Assembly: GCA_965217095.1 (NCBI GenBank) | Contig: OZ244235.1 | Coordinates: 868,001 to 932,000, forward strand | DNA from: CAYNZV01 sp965217095 | GTDB taxonomy: Bacteria; Latescibacterota; UBA2968; UBA8231 | Direction of reading: 5' to 3' | DNA: 64,000 bases | The notes under the pieces: model-generated | What the model saw: only the letters and a program-made list of their open reading frames with translations | Told to the model about the DNA's origin: nothing | Databases searched by the model: none | Made by a program: the position numbers and the translations under genes | In this document: piece by piece, positions 1-8,626 of the stretch | Numbering within the stretch: position 1 is the stretch's first letter | Layout: the number at the start of each line of letters is the position of its first letter

Positions 1-3000
1 AGAGCCCGGGTGTCCTGGGATCCGAATATTGAGCGCCCGTGGGAACCCGATGTGGCCGTTGGCACAGAGTCCGTATACCAGACACCCGTGTTCGGTCTGT
101 ATCCGGGAGGAAAGGCGTCCCTTAAACTTCCCGTTCTCGGCTTGCAGCCGACCACGAAAATGGGTGTCGAGGCCAGGTTCCGGGTAGTGGTGGAGTACCG
201 TCGATTTCACCCAACCGGCCGGGAGGTCTGGGTGAGAATGTTTGACGACGACCTGCGAGTGGCAGTGACAGGAGACCTTCAGCCGTCAGCTGTCGAGCTC
301 CGTGTTCCGGGTCGGCAACTCCTGCAGAACTCGGTTCGTACATCGGTGCTGGAGCCAGCTCCGGTACGAATACTGACCGGGTATGAGGTGACCCGCGTAG
401 ATCTGGTGGCACTTTCCCTTCCGGGCTTCGAGCCCATGGACGAGTTTGCCATGGCGGCGGCCACTGCTGCCGACGGCCGGAAGCAATTCGAAGCTTCTTT
501 CAATCCAGAGCAGGCCGGGCCGTACGTCCTGGCGTTCCGGATACACGACCGGGAGGGCCGCGTGTACTTCAGTCCGGAGGAGCTTTTCCTCTGGGCTCAA
601 CCGAATGAGATCCCTGCCGATATACTCCTGTTTATCGACGCGGGGTACTCCGCAGCAGAGCGGCGCCAGATCTCTGCCACGATCGATCAGGAGCTGCGAC
701 CGTTGGGGTTGAGATCCCGCGTGGAAGCCGAGGTGCCTGGTTCAGGTTCTGTGTGCCGAGCCGTGTTGCCCCATTTCTCGGGACCGGGGAAACTGGTCGC
801 CTGGATCGGTGGAGAAATGAATCCGGGTGTTCTGGAGGCGGTCGGAGATTTCGCCCGCGGCGGAGGCAACCTCCTTGTAGCATCTTCCCAGGTGCATCGT
901 TCACTCGGTAACACCGAGCAGTTTCAGGAGCTGTTCAGAGCCGTTGTGCAGAGCAGCCCCAACACTCGATCGCTCGTCAAGAATCTGTATGCCCTGAATC
1001 CCGAGCTGGATTTCACGGTCACCCATTTCCCCCTTGAACTGCAGTCACCTGCCGAACCGGCCTTGATGAATTCGACGGGCGATGCAGCCGGACTCCGCGT
1101 CTCGAACGGGATTTCAAAAACCTCGTATATGCCTTTCGAAGTGCGCGAGCTTTCCGCCGATGTCATGAGCGAGCTGATCCGCTCGAACTTGAACTACCTG
1201 CTGGCGATCGGCCAGGACGAGTTGCAGATGCCAATGGCTGTTCGGTCAGGAGGTTATGCCGTGATCGAATCCACACGGGAGGCTCGAGTTATCGCCCGCG
1301 TTCCTGAAAACATTGACGCAGTGGAGCTTGTGAGCAGATCCCTTGTGGATGGACAGCTGCTCGCGGTGCAGACCATGCGAGGAAGCGGATTGGCGTCCCC
1401 AACCCGTGCCTTCGAAGCGAATCTGGGCATCGACCCCGGGGAGCAGTTGCACCTAACATTGCGCATGAGGTCGCGGAACGGTTCTATGACCACGGGACAA
1501 TCATCGCTTATTGCGTTGCGCATCGATTCCGCGGCCGACGGGGTTGTATTTCACAACGGATTCGGCGCCAAGTCTGAGAAAATAGTGGGGGCGGAACTTC
1601 CGCGACTCGGCATCAATGCCACTTTGCTGGACCGATCCACGCTGCATCCGGCATTCGTTCCGGCCGTGCTTAAGAGGCTCGCCGAAGCGGGTAAGACGGC
1701 GATCTGGTTGGACCGAAATCTGGACAGGCAATCCCAAGCGGCTCTCTCAGAGTTTGTCCGAATCAGCGGCAACCTGCTTTTGAGCACCCGGTCACTCGGA
1801 GAGCCATCGCAACACCGCGACGCCCTCGAACGCGAGGTGCTTCAGCTGTGTTTGGCGGGTTCCGGAGCGGGCCGCAAAACCATTCGCCGCAGCGAACTGG
1901 TCGGTGAAACCGCATTCACCTTCGAGGCGAGCCACGCCCCGGGGAGGTTGGCGGGGACACGGGCGCTTCCGTCGCTTCTCGGCGAAGATGGATCGGTGGC
2001 CGGAGTCAGGGTGACGCTGCCTCGATCGCGGGTGGTGTATTGGCCCTTAGACCTGCTGTCCGTAGACCAAGGCGCCGTTGGCAAGCTGCTGGAGGGTGCC
2101 ATGGCTTTTCTGGGGAATTCCGCCCCCGGTACCGAGGCCTTCGAGGCCCCGGGGTTCGAGCGCGCCGAAGGTCTGGTGTTCGCCGGTCCGGAAAACGAGG
2201 TGTCCGTACGGGTGTCCACACATGGTGAGGTCGATGCGGTTCGGTTGCTTGGATTTGCTGAGAACAACATGTCCAAGATCTCGGAGTTACCGATGACCAA
2301 CAACGGCAACGGAAGGTTCTCGGCAACATTTCGCGCTCCGGAACCGGGACGGTATCGCCTGTTCGCCCGTGCGCTCCAAAAAGAAGGATCCGCACGAATT
2401 CTCCCCGCAAACCTGGGAGTGGCAGCCACCGGATTCTCCGAATGGAGGGACATCTTGCTTTTCATCGGCGGCAGTTACCAGCAAAGGACGCGGGAAGCGC
2501 TGGCGGCGGAATTCGCGGCCATGCTCGAGCCTCTGGGGTTAAAGGCGAACGTCCACTACCTCGTGCCCGAGAACGAAGGACTACACCGGGATTTGCTGCC
2601 GCGATTTCTGGTAGGGGGTAAAATGGTGGTTTGGCTCGGAAAGAAACTTGAAGTGGAGGATATGGAATCCTTTCGCCAGTATGCCGCAGAGGGTGGACGT
2701 CTGCTGTTGGCGTCGGAGGGGCTGCACCGAACGAAAGACGTTGCTGGATTCGCCAATGAGATCTTCGGTGTGAACCAGATGGCCCGCGCGTCGCGCCCGG
2801 TTACCAAGATTCTTTCCGCGGAGGGGACCGTCGTGGAGAATCTGTATGCTCGCTTCCGGCCCTTGGAATTCCGCTCGGGCGGGGAAGCGGTCCTGTGGAA
2901 CGCGGAGGGTGCCGTGCTGGCGGGGCGATACGACTCGGGCAACCACCGGGCCGTGCTTGTCGGGTTGGACTTGCTGAAGCTGGCTGTCAAGGACCGCAAC

Positions 3001-3903
3001 AGAATTCTCGTTGACGCCGTTCAATTCCTGGGCGACGAAGAGACGGCATTGCTGCATCTCGAGGAGGTCGTCCATCCCGGGTCCACGGCCGCCCTGGGGC
3101 CGATACACCCTCAAGTGACCGTTTCCAACGGGGGAAACAAAACCTCAGAATCGTTCATGGTGCATTATGTCGTTGTATTGGGGGATGAAGTCCTGCATTC
3201 GGCAACCGCGCGGTTGGGACCGTTGGCTGCTGGTGAATCAGCTAAGGTCAATCTCCCAGAATGGCTGAGCAATAGAGAAGGAACCTATCACATTCGCTTC
3301 GGGCTCGGTGCGATGGACGGAGAGGCGATCGAGTACGGCGACGACTACCCGCTGGAAGTGATCGACCTTCCGGATCCACTTGAGACAGAGGATCTGGGAG
3401 ATGTTTCCAGCAACGGCAGTGGTGCCGGCCTCTTCGATGTCGATGGGGATGGTGACTTGGATCTCTACTTGGTTCGTTTTTCGGCACCGGATCAGCTGTT
3501 TGTGAACGAAGGCGGAGAGTTTGTTCAAGCGATTTCCGATCCGGGGATGGTTCCATCTGAAGGAGGCCGCGGCCTCTTCAGTCGTACCCGCTATTTCACC
3601 CTCTATGTCGATGTCTTCGCTCTGGGAAACACCGGTCGTCTTTTCTTCATCCGCCGCCCCCCCCTGCTTGCCATGACCAGAGTAGATATCCTGATTGAAA
3701 AGAACCCCAGCCTCCTCATCTTCCTCTGCCACCTCCGCCGAATCTTCATCCGTATCGACTGCCGCTCCATTGCCGTCGTCGGCGGGTCCCTGACCCTTCG
3801 CACTTTTTCCGCCTTTTTTCTTTTTCGATCCCTTCTTTTTTTGACTCCCGGCAGCCTCGTCCCCACTGTCGTCTCCGAAGAGCCCCTCCTCCGAATCGCC
3901 TAA
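1..3903 (+). CDS. Giant exported FG-GAP protein, incomplete at both ends
   Basis: The reading frame is open from base 1, so the N-terminus lies outside the window. Three copies of a ThuA/class-I-amidotransferase-like unit can be seen: around residues 200-300 (starting DILLFIDAGYS, with HFSGPGKLVAWIGG and GGGNLLVAS), around 505-600 (VVFHNGFGA, AGKTAIWLDR, SGNLLLSTRS) and around 815-915 (DILLFIGGSYQ, GGKMVVWLGK, EGGRLLLAS). Near residue 1140 an FG-GAP/VCBS calcium-binding loop DVDGDGDLDLYL begins a probable beta-propeller. Real coding appears to end near 3575: the last 110 or so residues are the antisense of the next, minus-strand gene. The propeller is therefore cut off after one blade. Likely secreted or surface exposed; no catalytic function can be assigned. 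Confidence 0.7.
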   Translation, partial: RARVSWDPNIERPWEPDVAVGTESVYQTPVFGLYPGGKASLKLPVLGLQPTTKMGVEARFRVVVEYRRFHPTGREVWVRMFDDDLRVAVTGDLQPSAVELRVPGRQLLQNSVRTSVLEPAPVRILTGYEVTRVDLVALSLPGFEPMDEFAMAAATAADGRKQFEASFNPEQAGPYVLAFRIHDREGRVYFSPEELFLWAQPNEIPADILLFIDAGYSAAERRQISATIDQELRPLGLRSRVEAEVPGSGSVCRAVLPHFSGPGKLVAWIGGEMNPGVLEAVGDFARGGGNLLVASSQVHRSLGNTEQFQELFRAVVQSSPNTRSLVKNLYALNPELDFTVTHFPLELQSPAEPALMNSTGDAAGLRVSNGISKTSYMPFEVRELSADVMSELIRSNLNYLLAIGQDELQMPMAVRSGGYAVIESTREARVIARVPENIDAVELVSRSLVDGQLLAVQTMRGSGLASPTRAFEANLGIDPGEQLHLTLRMRSRNGSMTTGQSSLIALRIDSAADGVVFHNGFGAKSEKIVGAELPRLGINATLLDRSTLHPAFVPAVLKRLAEAGKTAIWLDRNLDRQSQAALSEFVRISGNLLLSTRSLGEPSQHRDALEREVLQLCLAGSGAGRKTIRRSELVGETAFTFEASHAPGRLAGTRALPSLLGEDGSVAGVRVTLPRSRVVYWPLDLLSVDQGAVGKLLEGAMAFLGNSAPGTEAFEAPGFERAEGLVFAGPENEVSVRVSTHGEVDAVRLLGFAENNMSKISELPMTNNGNGRFSATFRAPEPGRYRLFARALQKEGSARILPANLGVAATGFSEWRDILLFIGGSYQQRTREALAAEFAAMLEPLGLKANVHYLVPENEGLHRDLLPRFLVGGKMVVWLGKKLEVEDMESFRQYAAEGGRLLLASEGLHRTKDVAGFANEIFGVNQMARASRPVTKILSAEGTVVENLYARFRPLEFRSGGEAVLWNAEGAVLAGRYDSGNHRAVLVGLDLLKLAVKDRNRILVDAVQFLGDEETALLHLEEVVHPGSTAALGPIHPQVTVSNGGNKTSESFMVHYVVVLGDEVLHSATARLGPLAAGESAKVNLPEWLSNREGTYHIRFGLGAMDGEAIEYGDDYPLEVIDLPDPLETEDLGDVSSNGSGAGLFDVDGDGDLDLYLVRFSAPDQLFVNEGGEFVQAISDPGMVPSEGGRGLFSRTRYFTLYVDVFALGNTGRLFFIRRPPLLAMTRVDILIEKNPSLLIFLCHLRRIFIRIDCRSIAVVGGSLTLRTFSAFFLFRSLLFLTPGSLVPTVVSEEPLLRIA

Positions 3904-4425
3904 GTCGCCGTCCTCCACGTCTTCGGGGTATTCCACCTCCTCGCCATCCTCCTCCGAATCGGAATCGAAGAGTCCGTCGCCATCCTCATGGTCCTCATCC
4001 GATTCCTCCTCTTGCGCGTCATCGAGGGGGATCGCCTGGTCTTCGTCGCCAAAAAACTCCACCGCGTCCTCTTCGGACAACTCAACATCCTCGAACAGCC
4101 CACTCATATCGCCACCGGCACCGTTGCCACCTGCGGCCCCCGCCAGATCGGCCATACTGTCTCGGGAACTCGGTTCGGGAGCAGAGGTGTCGCGATCCAC
4201 CTCGTGTCCATTCGTTTCCAGCAGACTGGCGATCTCCTCCGCAAGATCGGGAGCGACTCGGGGCCGCGCGAGGATGAGTGATTCGACGGCTTTGTCGTCC
4301 GGACTCTCCGAGTTTTCCTGAAGCGACTGCACCAACTGGCGCGCGTACGCCTCGATGAGGAAGTTCCTTTCTTCCTCTCGAATGCGATGCTCGAGCTGAG
4401 CGATCTTCTTCTTATTCTTGCTCAC
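3238..4425 (-). CDS. Acidic low-complexity protein, 3'-truncated and fused to foreign sequence
   Basis: Starts at a GTG 21 bases after the stop of the upstream gene. Residues 1-80 contain a charged helical segment (SKNKKKIAQLEHRIREEE). From about residue 85 to 270 the protein is very rich in Asp/Glu/Gly with one lysine-rich block (KKKGSKKKKGGK) near residue 200. After about residue 286 the composition changes abruptly and the frame is simply the complement of the FG-GAP gene on the other strand. The true C-terminus is therefore missing. The low-complexity acidic plus basic pattern suggests an intrinsically disordered protein. It is not a family I recognise; its function probably goes with the gene just upstream, with which it shares a promoter. 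Confidence 0.55.
   Translation of the reverse strand: MSKNKKKIAQLEHRIREEERNFLIEAYARQLVQSLQENSESPDDKAVESLILARPRVAPDLAEEIASLLETNGHEVDRDTSAPEPSSRDSMADLAGAAGGNGAGGDMSGLFEDVELSEEDAVEFFGDEDQAIPLDDAQEEESDEDHEDGDGLFDSDSEEDGEEVEYPEDVEDGDLGDSEEGLFGDDSGDEAAGSQKKKGSKKKKGGKSAKGQGPADDGNGAAVDTDEDSAEVAEEDEEAGVLFNQDIYSGHGKQGGAADEEKTTGVSQSEDIDIEGEIAGTTEEAAASFRWNHPRIGNRLNKLSAFVHKQLIRCRKTNQVEIQVTIPIDIEEAGTTAVAGNISQILCLKWIRKVDHFQRVVVAVLDRLSVHRTEPEANVIGSFSIAQPFWEIDLS
3554..3579. repeat. Imperfect palindrome at a head-on gene junction
   Basis: The core gaggccgcggcctc is a perfect 14-base palindrome. With one bulged G it extends to ctgaag(g)aggccg / cggcctcttcag. It marks the exact place where the plus-strand FG-GAP gene and the minus-strand acidic gene both lose recognisable coding sense. 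Confidence 0.75.
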
Positions 4426-4446
4426 CGTTCAGATTTCCGTGTAGTT

Positions 4447-5535
4447 TCAGGTAAGCGAAAGGGTCGGATGAACCCCAGGCCATAGGCGCCGTTTGGCGCT
4501 CCAATGTGGGACTCCCGCTTTTCCGTGTATGGTGATTTTGCGCCCACGCTGCACCGTATACACCAAACGACCGGAACCGTTTCGGCCTCCGTAGGTGTTG
4601 GCGGTAAGACAATTGCAATTGCGCGCGAAGATGTTCTCCTCCAGAGCTTCGCCGCAAATTACGCGGTCGTAGATATCCTCTACCACCGATTTCTGGGGCG
4701 CTCTCTCCGTCTCGACACCCCAATCCCTAGCGAAGCTCCGCAATTTGCTTTCGGGCTTCCGCAGAGTACAGTTTATGTACTCGGTCTCACAGAGCACCCA
4801 GTGAGGTCTACTGATCGGCTCCGAATAGAAGTCCTTATTCTCAAACCAGTTCGGTTTTTTGCGTCGCTTGTAAAAATAGCCGGGGAACAGCTCGCGAATG
4901 TTGGCGATGTTGCAAGGTATCGGGTTGTCATCTGCGTCCCCGATAAAGGGATTGCGAAAAATCAGCACCGAGGTGGCAAATAATTTTTGCAGGGCCGGAA
5001 TGTCATTTGCCTCCGCCGCCTCGATGGTTCCCGGTAGAACGAGTAGGCGCTCGACCAAGGAATCAAGTTCCCCCTGGAACATTTCGACGTCGTCCTTGTC
5101 AAAATTGTACCCGAGAATGGTCTCGTGTTGTTCGAGAGAGATGAAGCGATCCATAAAGAGCCACCTGGCGCGCTCGCCGGGGGAAATCTCTTGCAGCTCC
5201 GGTTCAGGCCCTTTAGGTGTGGATTGGCGTCTTCGTTTCCTGCGCTTGGCTCGTGGCGCCGGCGCCTCTTCGAGGTCTTCGGCCAGTTCGGCTTCAGCGG
5301 CAAACTCGGCACCGGAGCCGAGTGCGGCCTCGTCCGCCAACGATCCAATGCCCGAATTGGCGAGGTCTACATCGTCAGTATGTCCGTTCGAGTTTCCGTG
5401 CTCCAGATCAAACAGCTGATCCACATACGGCTTGGAATGCTGAGCTAGGGCGAAGGCGAGATCTCGATCTTCCAGTCGCGGCATTTGGCCGTCTTCGAGA
5501 TCTAGAATGGCCTGTGCAAGAGTGGTAGGATCCAT
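4447..5535 (-). CDS. Unrecognised 362-residue protein with basic linker
   Basis: No family is recognised. The start at ATG 5535 has ATAGGG a few bases upstream; a GTG at 5571 in the same frame would add 12 residues. Residues 1-60 are acidic and helical. About residues 75-105 carry a strongly basic linker (RAKRRKRRRQ) after a Glu/Ala-rich stretch. The remainder is a globular-looking segment rich in aromatic residues (RELFPGYFYKRRKKPNWF, HWVLCETEYINC), with cysteines near the end that could bind metal (ARNCNCLT). It is the first gene of a two-gene minus-strand unit behind a good promoter, and the gene after it encodes the acidic protein. An alternative reading of the last 40 codons in another frame would overlap the next gene by 14 bases, so a late frameshift cannot be excluded. 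Confidence 0.7.
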   Translation of the reverse strand: MDPTTLAQAILDLEDGQMPRLEDRDLAFALAQHSKPYVDQLFDLEHGNSNGHTDDVDLANSGIGSLADEAALGSGAEFAAEAELAEDLEEAPAPRAKRRKRRRQSTPKGPEPELQEISPGERARWLFMDRFISLEQHETILGYNFDKDDVEMFQGELDSLVERLLVLPGTIEAAEANDIPALQKLFATSVLIFRNPFIGDADDNPIPCNIANIRELFPGYFYKRRKKPNWFENKDFYSEPISRPHWVLCETEYINCTLRKPESKLRSFARDWGVETERAPQKSVVEDIYDRVICGEALEENIFARNCNCLTANTYGGRNGSGRLVYTVQRGRKITIHGKAGVPHWSAKRRLWPGVHPTLSLT

Positions 5536-5613
5536 CAAAACCCTATCGGTCAATAATGAGGCTACCGACACTAATCAGCGATTGGTTGGAAAGAAAGAGT
5601 TGTCCGACTCCGT

Positions 5614-5641
5614 ATTATTTATCGGTTTTTGAGGTTGTCAA
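5614..5641 (-). promoter_or_regulatory. Sigma70-like promoter for the minus-strand two-gene unit
   Basis: On the minus strand TTGACA (5641-5636) is followed after 16 bases by AATAAT (5619-5614). The predicted start of transcription is about 70 bases before ATG 5535. Confidence 0.65.
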
Positions 5642-5738
5642 ATGCAGTCAGGAAATCATTTTTAAACTATCCATTGAAAACTGTTAAGTCAAGGTATGAA
5701 TTGAGGTTGGCACTCGTTTGGTTGCCTGACTGTACACC

Positions 5739-5882
5739 GTGTTTGGCGAACACCTGAATCGGCCCCGGAGGACCAAATACGAACCGATCCTACTGCTTCT
5801 GATCGCGGTCGTCGTAGCGGTGGTGACTACCTTCGGTTACATACTGATTAGAGTGTTTTCTGCTGCAGCACCCCCTTCGTAG
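5739..5882 (+). CDS. 47-residue single-span membrane protein
   Basis: A short frame opens at GTG 5739 just after an in-frame stop and ends at TAG 5880-5882. The product has a basic N-terminus (NRPRRTK), one hydrophobic segment of about 22 residues (residues 16-38, ILLLLIAVVVAVV then GYILI), and a small Ala/Pro tail. The charge pattern predicts an N-in single-pass inner-membrane protein. There is no clear Shine-Dalgarno sequence, so the start is uncertain. It lies upstream of the SH3-like gene on the same strand and fills what would otherwise be a 470-base gap. I see no homologue. Confidence 0.45.
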   Translation: MFGEHLNRPRRTKYEPILLLLIAVVVAVVTTFGYILIRVFSAAAPPS

Positions 5883-6006
5883 CGGGTGTGGGGTAGGTGA
5901 ACTGATTCTCTTGACAGGGTTTCGGCGCGTCCTCTTTCTTTGCTGAGGTGTTGGGAATGTGGGTCGATTCGCTGCGCACAACTGAGATTCCGAGGAGGTT
6001 GATCCC

Positions 6007-6684
6007 ATGTTTCGGTCGTCGAGGCGTATCGTCCTCGCCTTTGGCATGGTTGTCTGCTTTACCTTCGCCGTTCTTGCCGCCAAGGTGCGAGATCGAGACG
6101 AAAGCATCGTCGTGAAATCCAGTGTCGAGAATTTCCGCGACGCCCCGAATGGGAAGCGTCTTGGCACCCTTCTCGAGAACGTTGAGATCGAGCGCATCAG
6201 TCAGGAAGGTAAGTGGGTGCGCTTCCGCGTCGAAGGGTGGATTTGGGGGCCGTCGCTCGAGGGGTTTGAAATGAACATTGTTACGGAAGAGGACAACGAG
6301 CCCTCGCCGAGGATGCCCTTACAGGATAATCTCCCACGACTCAAGCGTTTCGTGAACGACAAGCACGGCCTGTTTTACGGCGTCAGCATAGATGAAGATC
6401 TGGATCGCCTGGTGGTCAGATTTCGGGTGCGCGACCTTGAACGGGAGGCTCTCGAGCGCCGGCAAATGACCGTTCAAGCGGGCGTGCTAGATATACTGGA
6501 GGGAAAGATCGAATTCGCCACAATTCGCGTAGAGACTAACCGGCCGGATGGGTCGGGCGAAGTCGGGGTGGAGATCGCCGAGACCGCCGTATCCCATGTT
6601 CGCGAGCTTGCCGACGGAACGGCTGAGAGTTGGAAGGAACATACGCGAATCTCCTCCGATGGAGGCGAGACCTGGAATGAGTGA
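6007..6684 (+). CDS. Exported SH3-like (SH3b) protein
   Basis: The start ATG is preceded by GAGGAGG. Residues 1-25 form a signal peptide or N-terminal anchor (RRIVLAFGMVVCFTFAVLA). Residues 32-75 look like a bacterial SH3 domain: VKSSVENFRDAPNGKRLGTL, then GKWVRFRVEGWIWG, the usual pattern for cell-wall or periplasmic SH3b modules. The C-terminal half (about 95-215) is an unrecognised alpha/beta region. The stop lies about 80 bases before the nurA-like gene, so it may be cotranscribed with the nurA/herA string. A periplasmic binding or scaffold role is inferred from the domain only. Confidence 0.75.
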   Translation: MFRSSRRIVLAFGMVVCFTFAVLAAKVRDRDESIVVKSSVENFRDAPNGKRLGTLLENVEIERISQEGKWVRFRVEGWIWGPSLEGFEMNIVTEEDNEPSPRMPLQDNLPRLKRFVNDKHGLFYGVSIDEDLDRLVVRFRVRDLEREALERRQMTVQAGVLDILEGKIEFATIRVETNRPDGSGEVGVEIAETAVSHVRELADGTAESWKEHTRISSDGGETWNE

Positions 6685-6762
6685 ATCAACAGCTATTGGC
6701 GGCGGAGGACCTCGTCGGTACGGTTCAATAAGGAGCGGATTCGACTGCTGGACCTCTTAGCG

Positions 6763-7941
6763 TTGAAATCGCAACTCGACCAAATGATGCAGGTCGAGTC
6801 GTGGCGAGCCGGCGACTTCCGTCGAAAGACGGGGATCGCTCTCAAGGAGCAGGATCGCTGGTCCTCTACCTGGAATCTGCTGGCGGACAAGATCACCCTC
6901 AGTCGTACCTCGTGGCTGCTTCCGGGTCTCGGCGAATCGATGGCGGCGACTCATCCCCTCCCCTCGCTGCCGCCCACCTACACCGTAGCTGCCACCGACG
7001 GATCGCAGATATTCCCCGATCGTCACGAAATATCCTCCTGCTTCCTCATAAACATCGGGTACGTACTCCTGCACTACGGGTGTGACGAGAGACCGCTATT
7101 GAACAGCAAGCCGATGTTGTTCTACCGGGAGGAGGACCTGTATCAGAATTGGGGTGGACGCAGGGTCATGGCCAACAGGGAAACAGTGGCATTCAAGCGG
7201 GGAATGTTGGAGCTGAGCGAACTCGCCGATCTGGCCGTGGCTGCCGTCGACGAAGGATATGATCCTGTGGCGGCTGCGGACGGCACCCTCATCCTCTGGA
7301 ATCTGGAGGGAAAACCAAAGGATGTTCGCGCCGCGGCTCTGACATCCCTTGTCGATTCCTGGGATCGTCTTCGCCAAAACCGGGTTCCGATCGCCGGATA
7401 CATCAGTCAACCGGGCAGCCAGGAACTGATAAATGCCCTTCGCGTAGGTTTATGTCCTTTGGAGGCGCCTGACTGCGATCACTGTCCGTGGCAGGAAGAT
7501 GGTGATTTGCGAATAGACGGAGAGGGGGTTCCGTGTGCTACCATAGACGGGCTGGGCGATGCTACACTGGTGCGTCAACAGCTCGAACCTGGCGAGAGGA
7601 CGGCGGTTTTTGCGAGCTCCTCAAAGATTCTGGCAGAATATGGCGAGCATCGCGTTTGCTTTTTTTATCTCCACGTGGGAACCGAGGTAGCGCGGGTGGA
7701 GATACCTTTGTGGGTGGCAGAAGACGCCCAGTTGTTGAATCAGGTACACGCGATTCTCTTCGATCAGGCGCAGAAGGGTCAGGGCTATCCGGTGATGTTG
7801 GCGGAAGCCCACGAGCGGGCGGTGGTTCGAGGCGGTGATCGCGAGGCCTTCTATGGCTTCCTGCGGCAGCAGTTGGTCAAACACGACATTGGCGCGGCGA
7901 TCTCCAACAAGAACCTGCGCAAGCGCGTGGCAAGGGTCTGA
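6763..7941 (+). CDS. nurA: NurA-domain 5'-3' nuclease
   Basis: NurA nucleases work with the HerA hexameric translocase in resecting DNA ends. The signature ATDGSQI at residue 79 carries the conserved metal-binding Asp, followed by the typical RHEISSCFLINIG; a second acidic motif AAADGTLILWNLEG lies near residue 170, and KILAEYGEH precedes a C-terminal EAHERAVV motif around residue 345. The family normally spans 330-400 residues, so this looks complete. The annotated TTG start is not well supported: the frame is open for another 26 codons upstream and AAGGAG at 6730-6735 sits in front of an ATT codon at 6739, so the real N-terminus may be slightly longer. It is followed by a HAS-barrel-like gene and herA. 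Confidence 0.85.
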   Translation: MKSQLDQMMQVESWRAGDFRRKTGIALKEQDRWSSTWNLLADKITLSRTSWLLPGLGESMAATHPLPSLPPTYTVAATDGSQIFPDRHEISSCFLINIGYVLLHYGCDERPLLNSKPMLFYREEDLYQNWGGRRVMANRETVAFKRGMLELSELADLAVAAVDEGYDPVAAADGTLILWNLEGKPKDVRAAALTSLVDSWDRLRQNRVPIAGYISQPGSQELINALRVGLCPLEAPDCDHCPWQEDGDLRIDGEGVPCATIDGLGDATLVRQQLEPGERTAVFASSSKILAEYGEHRVCFFYLHVGTEVARVEIPLWVAEDAQLLNQVHAILFDQAQKGQGYPVMLAEAHERAVVRGGDREAFYGFLRQQLVKHDIGAAISNKNLRKRVARV

Positions 7942-7966
7942 TTCGACCGAACAAGAACGGAAAGGG

Positions 7967-8626
7967 ATGATCAAACCTAATTCGCCACGGCCACTGGACC
8001 GGTTCAAACATAGGGCCGCTCTGTCTGAGGGATCCGCCCCATCACGTCATGGGGAGCTGGGCGAGGTCATCGAGAGTTCGACAACCGAACTCGTGGCGGA
8101 GGCACGAACCCTCCACGGAGCGCCACCGTTCGGCTCCTTCGTGGCCATCGCTTCCGAGTACAACGTTATTGGCCTTGTTTCCGGTGCAATGACGAAATCC
8201 TCCGAACCCAATCGGCGACCCGTTGCGTTCGGCAAAACAGAGCAAGAGCTGCGGGTTGAACAGCCGCAAATCTTCGAGCTGCTTCGCACCGAGTTCAGCG
8301 TTCTTCTCGTCGGCCATCTTGTAGACGGGGAATCGGTCCGCTACCTGCCGCCCCAGCCGGCGCGCATTCATAGCTTCGTACATCGCTGCGACGACCGGAT
8401 TGTTCAGGACTTCACTCGAACCGATGACTACCTGCGTTGTATCCTCAGCTCCGGCCATCTGCCGGCCGACCAGCTTATCCCTGCTGCCTTGCGAACCGCA
8501 CACAAAGCCAACGGCTCGTCTCCCGAATACCTCGTACGGGCAGGCAAGGAGCTGGCGCGCCTGCTGCACGACGACTACGATCGCCTCGGGGCCATTCTGC
8601 GGCGTGTCGGGGGAGAGTTGCCTTGA
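7967..8626 (+). CDS. HAS-barrel-like protein between nurA and herA
   Basis: The ATG at 7967 follows AAAGGG. The first 130 residues show the rhythm of the HAS barrel found at the N-terminus of HerA (GEVIESSTTELVAEA, then FGSFVAIASEYNVIGLVSG), and the C-terminal 90 residues are helical (YLRCILSSG, AGKELARLLHDDYDRLGAILRRVG). There is no P-loop. Its stop overlaps the herA start (TTGA), so the two are translationally coupled. I infer a third subunit or adaptor of the NurA-HerA machine, perhaps docking on the barrel ring. The similarity to the HAS barrel was judged by eye and not computed. Confidence 0.65.
   Translation: MIKPNSPRPLDRFKHRAALSEGSAPSRHGELGEVIESSTTELVAEARTLHGAPPFGSFVAIASEYNVIGLVSGAMTKSSEPNRRPVAFGKTEQELRVEQPQIFELLRTEFSVLLVGHLVDGESVRYLPPQPARIHSFVHRCDDRIVQDFTRTDDYLRCILSSGHLPADQLIPAALRTAHKANGSSPEYLVRAGKELARLLHDDYDRLGAILRRVGGELP

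Noticed and set aside
4412..4723. Alternative minus-strand frame for the end of the 362-residue protein
   Set aside because: It would overlap the next gene by 14 bases and looks plausible, but the main frame has sound codon use to its own stop; kept only as a remark.
5911..5939. TTGACA before the SH3-like gene as a promoter
   Set aside because: No acceptable -10 at 16-18 bases; not listed.
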